NCBI GenBank assembly: GCA_037440405.1
Contig: JBBIUE010000010.1
Location: 18,777 to 82,776, forward strand
Direction: 5' to 3'
Length of the DNA: 64,000 nucleotides
DNA from: JANMGV01 sp037440405
GTDB lineage: Bacteria > Planctomycetota > Planctomycetia > Pirellulales > Pirellulaceae
The position numbers were made by a program, and so were the translations under genes. Below, piece by piece: positions 36,181 through 46,100 of this stretch. Positions within the stretch are counted from its first letter, which is position 1. The number at the start of each line of letters is the position of its first letter. The notes beneath the pieces were generated by a model, which had not been told where the DNA came from, did not search any database, and saw only the letters and a list, made by a program, of their open reading frames with translations.

Positions 36181-36909
36181 CTAGGTACCGCGTTGGTGCC
36201 CATACCATCGAATGTGGGCTCGGTCGCAGTAGCCAACCTGATGGTCGCGACACCACGCCACCAACCAAGATTGTACTTGATCGATGGCTGCGACGGAGAT
36301 TCCTTCCGGCATCATGAGGATTCGATCCAACCGGACTCCCTCAAGACGCAACCCGTACTCCAAGGCCTCCACTGCATCCGCAGCCGATCCCACGACAAAC
36401 TTGAGCTGATAATCGTATCTGTGTATAAGAGACTGAACCACATCCGGACGACAACGAATTTGCTCATGTCGTCTGAACCAAACTCGATGCGTCGACTGAT
36501 CTGGGGCGCTATTCGACAATTTTGGGCTGATGGACATTAGGTCACAAGCTAAGTCCACGTCGATGGTTCCTGCGGTCTCGATCGTGATGTGATAGCCCCT
36601 TTGCTTAAGCTGGCTACAGAGTTCTGGCAGTTCCGTCGCCATCATCGGTTCACCTCCGGTGATGACGGCGTGCTTTGCGGGAAAGGTTTCTGCTTTCCGC
36701 ACGACTTCTTCCATGGACATTGGAATCCCTTCGGGTTTCCAAGAAGTGAACGGAGTGTCGCAGAATCGGCATCGCAAATTGCAGCCGCTCGTGCGGATGA
36801 AAACGCTGCGCGTTCCAGTCAGCCGGCCTTCGCCCTGACGACTTTCATAAATTTCGCTGATGAACATAATGCTGCGGGGCATACCTGATGGAAGTTCCGC
36901 GAATGGCAA
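36181..36909 (-). CDS. queE: 7-carboxy-7-deazaguanine synthase
   Basis: A 242-residue radical SAM enzyme of queuosine and 7-deazaguanine biosynthesis that turns carboxytetrahydropterin into CDG. 'SEIYESRQGEGRLTGTRSVFIRTSGCNLRCRFCDTP' style text holds the QueE-type CxxxCxxC and the preceding QGEG motif; 'AVITGGEPMM' is the SAM-binding GGEP. An in-frame ATG at 36867, just before FISEIYES, may be the true start. It is divergent from queF, the next but one enzyme of the pathway, across about 270 bases. Confidence 0.95.
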   Translation of the reverse strand: MPFAELPSGMPRSIMFISEIYESRQGEGRLTGTRSVFIRTSGCNLRCRFCDTPFTSWKPEGIPMSMEEVVRKAETFPAKHAVITGGEPMMATELPELCSQLKQRGYHITIETAGTIDVDLACDLMSISPKLSNSAPDQSTHRVWFRRHEQIRCRPDVVQSLIHRYDYQLKFVVGSAADAVEALEYGLRLEGVRLDRILMMPEGISVAAIDQVQSWLVAWCRDHQVGYCDRAHIRWYGHQRGT

Positions 36910-37175
36910 CTCTCAGGCGATCGGCAAATTGAAATAGACCGATCAGCGCAACGCTGAACCACCGCCAGAATGAGCGGCAGTGCGCAGGCTGTCCTATTTA
37001 TCGGTACATTTTCAACTGACGCTCTCCCAAGTATGCGTTTCAAAGCTTGGTCTGCTCAACACGGAACATCCGATCGAATGCCTAAATTTGCCCTGGTATC
37101 ACTTTTGGAAGCTGATGAAATCTGACACAATATCGAACTTTGAAACGATTTGCACGCTTCTGGAGAATTGCGCGG

Positions 37176-37535
37176 GTGTCAGCACCAACTGAAAACGGAT
37201 TGGAAGTCTTCGATAACAGCTTCCCCGATAGAGAATACACGATCGAAATCCACTGCCCAGAGTTCACTTCGGTTTGTCCCAAAACGGGACAGCCCGATTT
37301 TGGAGAATTGATTTTCGAATACGTTCCCGATCGGTTGTGCGTCGAGCTAAAAAGTCTCAAGCTCTACCTTCAATCGTTTCGAAATCAGGGAATCTTTTAC
37401 GAAAACGTGACGAACCGAATCCTCGACGAATTCGTAGCCGCTGTCCGGCCTCGTCGAGCTACGCTGGTCAGCAAATGGACCCCCCGAGGCGGCATTCACT
37501 CCATCATAACGGCTCGATACGAACGGTCAGTCTAG
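37176..37535 (+). CDS. queF: NADPH-dependent preQ0 reductase
   Basis: A type I (short) QueF of about 119 residues that reduces the nitrile of preQ0 to the amine preQ1. 'FTSVCPKTGQPDFG' carries the catalytic Cys. 'ELKSLKLYLQSFRNQGIFYENVTN' is the NADPH-binding QueF motif, followed by 'TPRGGIHSIITARY'. The open frame extends up to a TTG at 37140. I prefer the GTG at 37176 (MSAPTENGLEVF), which has a GGAG about 10 bases upstream and gives the usual family length. The stop is 3 bases before the next gene, so cotranscription with it is likely. Confidence 0.95.
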   Translation: MSAPTENGLEVFDNSFPDREYTIEIHCPEFTSVCPKTGQPDFGELIFEYVPDRLCVELKSLKLYLQSFRNQGIFYENVTNRILDEFVAAVRPRRATLVSKWTPRGGIHSIITARYERSV

Positions 37536-37538
37536 AAC

Positions 37539-38543
37539 ATGGAATCTTTAGTTCACCTCAGTGGATTTGCCGATGAAGCGGCAAACCAAAAAACGATCGA
37601 GCAGCAGTTTTGCGCGTTTGCTGCTTTGGGATTACGGTATTTCACCTTGCGATTCATCGACGTTGGGAATGGGATCAAGAACGTCATGCATCTAACGCAA
37701 GAGGAGGTCGAAACAATCAACGCCATGCGAGCCGATTATGGCCTGCGTGTGTCGTCGATCGGCTCACCCATCGGAAAAGTCAAATTGCTGGATGTCGATG
37801 ATGGCACGAACAATCGATACGTACCATTCCAAGAGTACCTTGAAAACGATGTGCGACGAGCATGTTCGCTGGCACACGATTTCGACTCCAAACTGCTTCG
37901 CGGGTTTTCGTTCTATCATCCCAGAGGAGAGTCTCCCGAACCCTACGTTTCACAGGTCGTCGATCGCCTTGCTGCCATTGCGGAGGTTTGTCGCTCGGAG
38001 GGTCTGATTTTTGGCTTGGAAGTCGAAGCCAATTTGGTTGGCCAGACTGGGAAGATACTATCGATGATTCATCAACAAGTGAATGCTCCCAATTTGGTCC
38101 TGATCTTTGACGGCGCCAATTTGGTTTGCCAAGGAATGTCAAAAGCAGAGGTTTGGGACGAATGGAAAGCGATGAAGCAGGGGTTGGGCTGGTTGCATAT
38201 CAAGGACTATCGAAGGCGCGAGAACTCTGTGGGCAGAGCTCACGTCGACGAAGAGAGTTTGAAGAACTTCGTTCCTGTGGAACTCGGTGAATCGGGACAT
38301 AGTGAGATCTTCGACGACTTAGTGGGCTACTTGCCGGACCTAGATTCACGGATGAGGCGACTCGGTGCGGATGGGGTCTTCATGGACTTGGAGCCTCACG
38401 TCAAAGGAGGTGGACAGTTCGGAGGCTTTAGTGGTCCCGACGGATTTGGCGTTGCGCTCCGAAGTCTATGCCGAATGCTCGACCAAACAGGAGTTCGTTA
38501 TCGGTTGCGTGATTTTGATGACGTTGTTTCGGTTACTCCTTGA
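37539..38543 (+). CDS. sugar phosphate isomerase/epimerase-like TIM barrel protein
   Basis: A 334-residue protein of the xylose isomerase-like TIM barrel (AP endonuclease 2) superfamily. The opening 'LSGFADEAANQKTIEQQFCAFAALGLRYFTLR' is the usual first strand-helix. Metal-ligand-like positions are seen in 'GLEVEANLVGQTG' (Glu), 'LVLIFDGANLV' (Asp), 'GWLHIKDYR' (His/Asp) and 'GVFMDLEPHV' (Glu). The reaction is unknown; members isomerise or epimerise sugars or inositols. It starts 3 bases after queF, but nothing ties it to queuosine synthesis. Confidence 0.85.
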   Translation: MESLVHLSGFADEAANQKTIEQQFCAFAALGLRYFTLRFIDVGNGIKNVMHLTQEEVETINAMRADYGLRVSSIGSPIGKVKLLDVDDGTNNRYVPFQEYLENDVRRACSLAHDFDSKLLRGFSFYHPRGESPEPYVSQVVDRLAAIAEVCRSEGLIFGLEVEANLVGQTGKILSMIHQQVNAPNLVLIFDGANLVCQGMSKAEVWDEWKAMKQGLGWLHIKDYRRRENSVGRAHVDEESLKNFVPVELGESGHSEIFDDLVGYLPDLDSRMRRLGADGVFMDLEPHVKGGGQFGGFSGPDGFGVALRSLCRMLDQTGVRYRLRDFDDVVSVTP

Positions 38544-38619
38544 CCGCATCCAGCTGCGAACACTGGCCGTCGCCCTCCGTTCAAAACATTTGAATCATTG
38601 CACGAGAAAGCATCCAACC

Positions 38620-39405
38620 ATGGCTAAACCCCAAGTCCTTCTGTTACGAGCGCCAGGTACGAATTGCGACGAAGAAACCAAGTTCGCATTCGAACTGGCA
38701 GGCGCGGTAGCTCATGCCATTCACATCCACCAGTGGCTCGAGAACCCCAAACTATCCACCAAGTTTCAAATACTCTGTTTTCCAGGTGGATTTAGTTATG
38801 GCGATGATATTGCTGCCGGACGGATCCTTGCCTCGCAGATTCATGCACATCTAGGCGAAAGCGTCAACGAGTTTTGCGGGAAAGATCGATTGGTGCTAGG
38901 AATCTGCAATGGATTTCAAATTCTCATGAGACTTGGTATTCTCTTTGAGGGCGAGCCAACCAAGCCTCCAGCAACTTTGACCTGGAATGTTCAAGGTCGA
39001 TTCGAATGTCGGTGGGTCCATTTGAAGGCCGGGAATGCTGAGTGTCCTTTTCTGAAAGGGATCGATCGACTCTATTTGCCGATGGCGCACGCCGAGGGTC
39101 GAATCGTATTTCGCGACCCAACATCGGCCAATGCGTTGGCGGAGGGTGGACAGCTCGCCATGCGATATAGCGATGCCAATGGCGAGACCGGCGATGAATT
39201 GCTTCCGTTTCCGATGAATCCGAACGGTGCAGAACGAAACGTTGCTGGTCTGTGCGATCGTTCGGGGCGAATCTTTGGATTGATGCCTCACCCGGAGCGG
39301 CATCTCTTTCCCACACATCACCCGTACTGGACTCGTCGTTCGGACCAACCACAGCACGGAGACGGCCTCGCGATCTTTACGAATGCGGTTGCCTATTTTG
39401 GTTGA
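38620..39405 (+). CDS. purQ: phosphoribosylformylglycinamidine synthase, glutaminase subunit
   Basis: A 261-residue class I glutamine amidotransferase that supplies ammonia to PurL in purine synthesis. 'RAPGTNCDEETKFAFELAGA' is the PurQ opening, 'CFPGGFSYGDDIAAGRI' the oxyanion segment, 'LGICNGFQILMRLG' holds the nucleophile Cys, and 'LMPHPERHLFPTHHPYW' holds the His/Glu pair. The ATG at 38620 follows the previous stop by 76 bases; an upstream open frame overlapping the isomerase gene is not used. purS and purL are not in the window. Its last 29 bases overlap the convergent SulP gene. Confidence 0.96.
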   Translation: MAKPQVLLLRAPGTNCDEETKFAFELAGAVAHAIHIHQWLENPKLSTKFQILCFPGGFSYGDDIAAGRILASQIHAHLGESVNEFCGKDRLVLGICNGFQILMRLGILFEGEPTKPPATLTWNVQGRFECRWVHLKAGNAECPFLKGIDRLYLPMAHAEGRIVFRDPTSANALAEGGQLAMRYSDANGETGDELLPFPMNPNGAERNVAGLCDRSGRIFGLMPHPERHLFPTHHPYWTRRSDQPQHGDGLAIFTNAVAYFG

Positions 39406-41635
39406 CTTCCGCTCCGACGAATTCGACTTTGCCCGACGCGATGTCGTACATGGCAACAGAGATGGCAACGCGACCTTCGTCAATTAGGTTTCGCAACGTC
39501 TGGCTTTGTTCGACGATCATTCGCGCCGACCTTTGAGCATGACGAAGGGACACACCATTAATGATTTGCGCTTGTTGGGATTGATCGGCAGTGATCCACG
39601 CTTCGCAATCTTGTTCGCTGATCGAATGCTGGATTTCGGCCAAGATGCCCGCCAAATTGTTTGGTATCAGGATTCGTGAGTTCAATTTCGATTCGATTGC
39701 TAATTGGACAGCTTGGTTGTTGGTATGTGCCATGACAATGATCAATTTCGCACAGGCCGTGTCACACGCGAACTCGACACTCCCAACAACTTCCTTGCAA
39801 GGCAAGTTTCCGGTAAGGCGTACACAGAAGAGCGTCCCCGGACCCATGTCGAAGATGATTTCAACTGGAGTTCGAGCACTCGCTCCGCTGACAACAACCG
39901 CCAACGGATGATTTCGAGAAGCAATATCGAGCCGCGATTCGATCAAGTCACGGGTGATCGGTTCACCAATTCGAAATCGTTCATTGCCTTGTTCGAGAGT
40001 CGATCGAATCTGATCGCTCGTCATGGATTTCTGGATTTCTGCGGTTGAGTGATCGATGAACCGAACGCGATCCTGGGGGCGAACATAGACCTCCTTGAAT
40101 CCGACCAAGCTGACCTGGATTCCACGAACAGGGGCCACTTCCCGAACAAATTCGTAAATCAGGGACAATATATCCGCGTCAATGTATTCAGTAGACTGAG
40201 CGTCAATCAAAAGACTCCCGTTAACAGGTACTGAGTTGAGCGTCTGCCGAATCGATGCGCGATTAAGAAAGCTGACTTGATTGGCCAAGTCGAGTCGCAT
40301 GACCTCACGATCGATATACTTCTCCAGATATCGTCGGAGAGGCTTCTGCAGATTGCTTCGAAGGATGAAGAGAATGCTAAAGATGAGACCAATAATGATG
40401 CCTTTGAGCAGATCCGTGAAAAGAATGGCAACGATCGTCACCAAGAACGGCAAGAACTGATCCCAACCAGCGTTCCACATTTGTTTGATAACTTTGGGAC
40501 TGGCCAGCTTCCAGCCTGTGACGATCAAGATCGCCGCAAGAACGGATAAGGGAATCAGATTCAGCCAATGCGGCACCACGACGACGCAAATCAACAGTAA
40601 GAAACCATGGAAGATGGCTGAAAGTTTGGACTTTGCCCCAGCATTGAGATTGACCGAACTGCGAACAATGACCGAAGTCAGAGGAAGTCCTCCGATCAAA
40701 CCAGATACGATGTTTCCCACACCTTGCGCGACTAATTCGCGATTGGGCGGAGATACTCGCTTGCGAGGATCTAATTTGTCCACTGCCTCCAGGTTTAACA
40801 AGGTTTCCAGAGACGCGACTAAAGCTATGCTGATGGCTGCAAAATAGACGGCGGGATTCCCCAAGGCACTCCATGATGGGGTCACCAAATCTTGCAGCCA
40901 CTGACCCGTTGATTTGACAATGGGAACAGAAACCAAATGCTCATCCGGGATATCCCAAAATTTGCCCAGTTTGTCAAACGCAAGACTGACAAGCACTCCT
41001 AAGATAACGACGACGAGAGGACCGGGAATTCGTGTTTTCTTTAGCAGGGGAACCTTGTCCCAAGAAACCAAGAGTGGAATGGACAGCACACCGATAATGG
41101 AAGTACCGATGTGAACATCTCCCCCGGTAAGCGTCACCAGGATCTCAGAAAACGTGTTCAACTGGTCAGGTTGCAAGAACGACAGTTCGCCTTCGGGATC
41201 GGTGTCATGACCAAACAAGTGGGGAATCTGCTTGAGAATCAAGATGATTCCAATGGCTGACAGCAATCCCTTGATTACCGAACCGGGAACGAAGTCGGCG
41301 ATGAACCCGGCTCGCGCAATTCCCAAGGCTATTTGGATAAAGCCCGCCAGGACAACCGCTGCTAAAAATACATCAAAGGCGCCCAGCTGCGCGATTTGCA
41401 TCGAGACGATCGCAGTCAACCCAGCCGCCGGTCCGCTGACACTCGTCTGAGACCCGCTCAGGATTCCGATCACGATGCCGCCCACGATTCCTGCAATTAG
41501 ACCCGAAATCGGGGATGCTCCAGATGCAACGGCTATCCCGAGGCACAAAGGCAAGGCAACTAAGAAGACGACGATCCCAGCAGTAATATCCGAGATGAAG
41601 GAACGAGCGAACGAAGTTTTCTCCGGTTCAGTCAT
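39377..41635 (-). CDS. SulP anion transporter with STAS and inactive carbonic-anhydrase-like domain
   Basis: A 752-residue membrane protein. Residues 12-430 form a SulP transporter core with ten or more helices ('GIVVFLVALPLCLGIAVASGASP', 'SQTSVSGPAAGLTAIV', 'GGLPLTSVIVRSS'). A STAS domain (about 440-525) and a beta-carbonic-anhydrase-like domain (about 535-730) follow. SulP proteins move bicarbonate or sulfate, and fusions to carbonic anhydrase suggest bicarbonate. Here the zinc site is lost: the CSDSR motif is GASAR (584-588) and the HxxC motif is HTNN (637-640), so three of four usual zinc or dyad positions are changed. The domain probably serves a regulatory or structural role. The next gene upstream on the same strand is an intact carbonic anhydrase. 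Confidence 0.93.
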   Translation of the reverse strand: MTEPEKTSFARSFISDITAGIVVFLVALPLCLGIAVASGASPISGLIAGIVGGIVIGILSGSQTSVSGPAAGLTAIVSMQIAQLGAFDVFLAAVVLAGFIQIALGIARAGFIADFVPGSVIKGLLSAIGIILILKQIPHLFGHDTDPEGELSFLQPDQLNTFSEILVTLTGGDVHIGTSIIGVLSIPLLVSWDKVPLLKKTRIPGPLVVVILGVLVSLAFDKLGKFWDIPDEHLVSVPIVKSTGQWLQDLVTPSWSALGNPAVYFAAISIALVASLETLLNLEAVDKLDPRKRVSPPNRELVAQGVGNIVSGLIGGLPLTSVIVRSSVNLNAGAKSKLSAIFHGFLLLICVVVVPHWLNLIPLSVLAAILIVTGWKLASPKVIKQMWNAGWDQFLPFLVTIVAILFTDLLKGIIIGLIFSILFILRSNLQKPLRRYLEKYIDREVMRLDLANQVSFLNRASIRQTLNSVPVNGSLLIDAQSTEYIDADILSLIYEFVREVAPVRGIQVSLVGFKEVYVRPQDRVRFIDHSTAEIQKSMTSDQIRSTLEQGNERFRIGEPITRDLIESRLDIASRNHPLAVVVSGASARTPVEIIFDMGPGTLFCVRLTGNLPCKEVVGSVEFACDTACAKLIIVMAHTNNQAVQLAIESKLNSRILIPNNLAGILAEIQHSISEQDCEAWITADQSQQAQIINGVSLRHAQRSARMIVEQSQTLRNLIDEGRVAISVAMYDIASGKVEFVGAEVNQNRQPHS

Positions 41636-41751
41636 AATGCAAAACCTCTGATGTCAAATACGCCGCATTCAAAACCAATCCATCTCAACCAAAAGCATTG
41701 GCAAAAGTCGGTCTTGGAAGAGGATTTCCGTCTCAAAGTTGGAGGCGAAGC

Positions 41752-42522
41752 TCAGACAACTTGGGCTTCAAAACGAACGGGCATCGGTGTGGCCGCAAGA
41801 GCGTCATTCTCCAAGTCGACAAAGCATCCGGTGCGCTGATCGTATTGCCGAACAGCACCTGTTCGGATGTCGTAATACCATCCATAGATCCGCAGATTGC
41901 CGGAAGCGAGTTCCGCAGCAACGCAAGGATGCGTGCTGAGGTGATTCACTTGCACCAAAATGTTCTCCTCGGTCGCAGCCACCAACAGGTCCTCCCCTGA
42001 AAGATGCTGGAATTTTTGCTCGACGATTTGCCGAGTAGCCATGGCGTATCGAAACCAAGCTTTGAGTCCCATGAGATGGTCGGGAACAGCATTCTTAAGA
42101 AGTGCCTGCATGGCCCCGCATTGAGAATGACCACAGATGATAATGTTGCGAATCCCCAATTGGGTCACCGCGTACTCTACGGTCGCAACCTCTCCCCCCA
42201 GCGAAGCACCGAACGGTGGAACAAGATTACCCGCATTTCTAATCTGGAAAAGTTCACCGGGTTCCGTGTTCGTAATGACGTTGGGAAGAATGCGCGAATC
42301 GGAGCATGTAATGAATAGAGCAACCGGCCTCTGCTGCTTAGCCGCTAAGTGTTCAAAGAAGCTTTTCTGCTCTGGGTAAACGTGCGTGCGAAAATCATGG
42401 ACACCTTGAAGAATTTTTTTCCATTGTTTTACCTCAGTTGCTGTCTTTCGGACGAAATGGGTTTCGATCGAGGCCTGCTCAACTTCCAAGAAGCCCAACC
42501 TTCGAATTCGATAACTGCTCAA
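41752..42522 (-). CDS. beta-carbonic anhydrase, start region possibly frameshifted
   Basis: A beta-class carbonic anhydrase (CO2 hydration) with an intact active site: 'ALFITCSDSRILP' and 'IIICGHSQCGAM' give Cys, Asp, His and Cys. The natural opening of this family, M-E-K-I-L-Q-G-V-H-D-F, is reached from an ATG at 42424-42422 that has a GAGG 7 bases upstream. A run of seven A after ATGG (42414-42420 on the plus strand) puts that ATG out of frame, while six A would restore MEKILQG. The uninterrupted frame instead extends back to an ATG at 42522, giving an N-terminal tail unlike the family. It lies 116 bases upstream of the SulP gene and is probably cotranscribed with it. Confidence 0.93.
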   Translation of the reverse strand: MSSYRIRRLGFLEVEQASIETHFVRKTATEVKQWKKILQGVHDFRTHVYPEQKSFFEHLAAKQQRPVALFITCSDSRILPNVITNTEPGELFQIRNAGNLVPPFGASLGGEVATVEYAVTQLGIRNIIICGHSQCGAMQALLKNAVPDHLMGLKAWFRYAMATRQIVEQKFQHLSGEDLLVAATEENILVQVNHLSTHPCVAAELASGNLRIYGWYYDIRTGAVRQYDQRTGCFVDLENDALAATPMPVRFEAQVV

Positions 42523-42681
42523 CAGTACCTTGTTCGCTTTCCTGGTCAGCGAAGCGCTTCGACACCGTCAAAGCAAGAATCACCTGTGAACGCCTGGATC
42601 AGCAAGAGAGCATCCTGGGTCCACCAGATTGTCGCCCCAGTCCTGCTGGAAATGGCTGGGGCAAACACAATCCAAGTCGCG

Positions 42682-43048
42682 TCAGATCGACGCATCATGA
42701 CGATGCACGCTAACAATGAAGTGGCAACGTTCTGCCGTGCAGCGCGAATGTAGAGCAACAACTAGATCGAAAGAGACCGTCCCACCTCGCCAACAGAATG
42801 CAACTTGTCGATCGTTCCAAACGAGCGCAGAGACGAACACGGCGACTGACTCGAAGCCAATCTGCCGAGGTCGCTATATTCGCTTCTCTTGATTCGGATT
42901 GCGATGCATCTTCGACTGGAACGTCCGATTCTTGAGCCAGCACACGGATCAAGGAGCTTGGAAAGATGGGAGCGACATGAATCGTCATCACGACGACCGC
43001 CAAAGCAGCCGGCAAGCATTGCTTTATGTATGAATGTCGACTCAACAT
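42682..43048 (-). pseudogene. possible small exported protein, perhaps frameshifted
   Basis: Weak call. From an ATG at 43048 the frame reads a plausible signal peptide ('LPAALAVVVMTIHVAPIFPSSLIRVLAQ') and then an acidic Ser/Glu stretch. After about 62 residues that frame turns Arg/Cys-rich. A neighbouring frame then reads better (GFESVAVFVSALVWNDRQVA and onward) to a stop at 42682-42684. This could be a frameshifted gene of about 120 codons or chance. No family was recognised. The remainder of 42525-43149 shows nothing. Confidence 0.22.
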
Positions 43049-43149
43049 TGATATTCCGCGTTCGGACAACTTCATCTCAGCACGATCACGCACGATCAGG
43101 AATCAAAAAACTATAGGCAAACCTCGCATGAGTTACAATGTGAAGTGAT

Positions 43150-46100
43150 TCACCTCGTATTTCGTCCCGCGCTCCGGACCATCGGAGCCATTTCTTTCGC
43201 GACCTCCTGCTCGTTATGCGCAGGCTTGTCTTCGCCGACAGCACCGCGATCCCCTTCCTTTGGCTCATTCACCGTTTCCGTTTTGGTAGAAATGCTTTCG
43301 GACGTGGAATCTGCTAAACGAGTCACGAAATTCGCCCAATATCCGTCCAGGAACCTCTGGCAGGCGAATAAATGCCCTTGGTCCAATTCGCTCTTGGCTA
43401 AAAACAGACCGCTTCTAATGGATCGTCGCTCTTCTTCGGTCAAGAAGCAATCGTAGAGATGAAGATCGTCGATCCAGATCCTGCCAGTTGACAGGAGGTC
43501 CATCGTCAGATTGATGTTTTCACCGTGCCCCTGGACTTCATCGAAGATGAACGGAACAAAAAGAAATCGCCAAGGAGAGTCGCTTTGCGCCTGATCTACC
43601 GTTATCTGAAGATCGCGTTCGAAACGCTCAGATGGCCCAGAGCTACCTCTTATGCCGATCCGAAGCGACACCTGTTCCGTGGGACTAGCTGCATCGGTCT
43701 TGATCCACATGCCCACGGCGATGCGATTTTGGGATGGCCAGTGCAAACCCGTACTCTGAACCCAGGTTGGCGTGGAACCTCGATTTTCGATCATGAGTGA
43801 TGCCGATCCTCGACGCATGACTTCTCGGTCGACTCGAATGCTCGCCGTTGGTATCTGCGAAATCACCCAACCTGTCGGATGATGGTCAACTCCAGCATCC
43901 TCAAAGCCACCGTTCTCCACGTCCTGACGTCTTGGAATAGGTTGAGCGAGAATCTTCACCTTCGATTCGATCGCATCCAGCGCCTTTGTCAATGACGCCT
44001 TGACTTGAGTCTCTGCTTGGTGTCGCCAGCTAACCAATTTGGGACTGGACTTTTCGAACTGAAAAACAACGGCATCGAAAGGAGGCACTTCGATTGCACT
44101 AAGTGGTTCATCCTTCGATGGCACAGTTCGGTCACCTATCCATTGGCTCCATTGCTTGGGTGCGGGGCCGTCCCATTGAAAAGAGGCTTTCTCTTTCCAA
44201 GGAGCTTGATTGACGAGAAGCAAGTAGCTTGCACCTCGATAAGTTCCTATTCGCAAAACAAGGCTGGATGTCTCTTCGTCTTCCAATGCAGCCACGCGAG
44301 AGAATTTGACTGGAGGCAGTCGCATCCAAGTTTGAAGTAACTGGCGGCACTGAAACTCTTGGCCGACGGTCGCTTGCCAGCCGCCGTCTGCTAGGACAAG
44401 ACAATCGTCGCCCGCTATTCGACGCGCCAAACGCGATCGAGCTTGATTTCCGACGTACTGCATTTGCGGGTACAGCCAAGGCTCCCACTTATTCTCAGGG
44501 AACGGCCCGGTCCCATTCATCACCACTCGAATCGCCGTTGGCTGCTGAACGATCTGAGCACCGGATAATGGCAAAAGCGAAAATGCTGCATCGAGTCGTC
44601 GATTGAGAGATGTATTCCACGACCACTGAGATTCACTTATGGATTGAAGTGGTCGCCAAGTTTTTCCGCGAAGGGGGATGAGATCGGGATATTTGGACAT
44701 GGCATCAAGAGAGATGCCATGTCCGGCCAAGACGATCAATGGGTCTTCACTGGCCGCAACCGGATCGACGAAATACTCGGAACTCGGTTGCTGATCGAAG
44801 CAACTGCTTGTGGAAAGGAAGAGCTTGCGACCGTTCCCAGCCATGCGTTGAGCGAGCTCCGCATAGAAACTGGTAAGTTCCGCCGCGCGCCATGCGCGCC
44901 ATCGCATGCGTTCCTGACGGTTTCCAAGGACCTCGGACCCTGATATCGCGGATGTTCGAGTAGCTGCATGCTCCAAGTAGCGCTGCAACTGCTCTGCATC
45001 ATCCCCCCATGCATCTCCTGCGAACGAAAAATGACTCTGTGGACCAAGCCGTAGCCAAACTCCCGCCCAGGCGGCGTGCTTCGCATATCGCTCATTCAGC
45101 TCGTCAAAAAGTCGAAGCGCCAATTGTTGGAATCTCGGATGCAGCGGATTATACATCCGACGCGGTATCCGTTGCTCGGCATGAAGCTGGGCCTCCTCAG
45201 GCCATAACCGAGATTGAAACAAATTCGTTTCTCCTTCGCGAATGGCTTCTTCAAGTTCAGCAATGGGAGAGTTTAGATCGACTTCCAGTACCAATCGGAG
45301 TCCCTCGCGCTCGAAGACGCGCATCAACAACTCGACAACATCCTTCGGAATTGGGTCTCGGCCGTCACTATGAAAGACACCTCGATCGAATCGTGGCGTC
45401 GGTCTCAGGGACGTGGAAGGAAACAAAGCACCTCCCTCGGAAGCGATTGAAAGGATAGCGCCGTTATAACCCGCCCAATGGCAGTAACTCGCAAAACGAT
45501 TTGCGGCCGTAAGGTACGTCGTCCAGTCTTCAAAACAGCGATTCCCACTCGCATCTCTGACTTCGGCGGCTCCAAAGAACTTCCAAAAGAAGGGACGATC
45601 AAAGTGGACAGCTACCAGTCGTCGGTCGTTTGTCATCTCGAAAGAAGGACTGACATTGAACCGGTGCGGGGCTTCCGCTGTCCAGGGAGGTAGGGAAACA
45701 GGTCCGGCGAGAATCTCGATCCGTTGAATCATGGCTGAATGAAACCGATCCAAATTGTGGATCAACAACGTCGAACGATCCGAACGCGGCCAAAAAATCC
45801 AACGATGCTCCCCGGTTGGAGAGTCGATCGATTTGTGCATCAAACTAGGCTCAATCAGCATCCCCGTATCTACATTCAATGGACGCACAGCTCCCGTAGC
45901 GTCGGGTTCGAGCACGCTCAACACAATGCGATGTGACCGATCCAGTGGCGCTCGAACAACAACAAGATGCGGTTCGTTCGCATGCAGATTTCCCAGTGCT
46001 AGCCATTCGTATCCCGAAGGCGCGATTTCCAGCGGATTCTCCGGGGATCGCAAGGTCGGCGAAGCAACATCGCTTGGCGGATGGCCGAACCATTTTCGTC

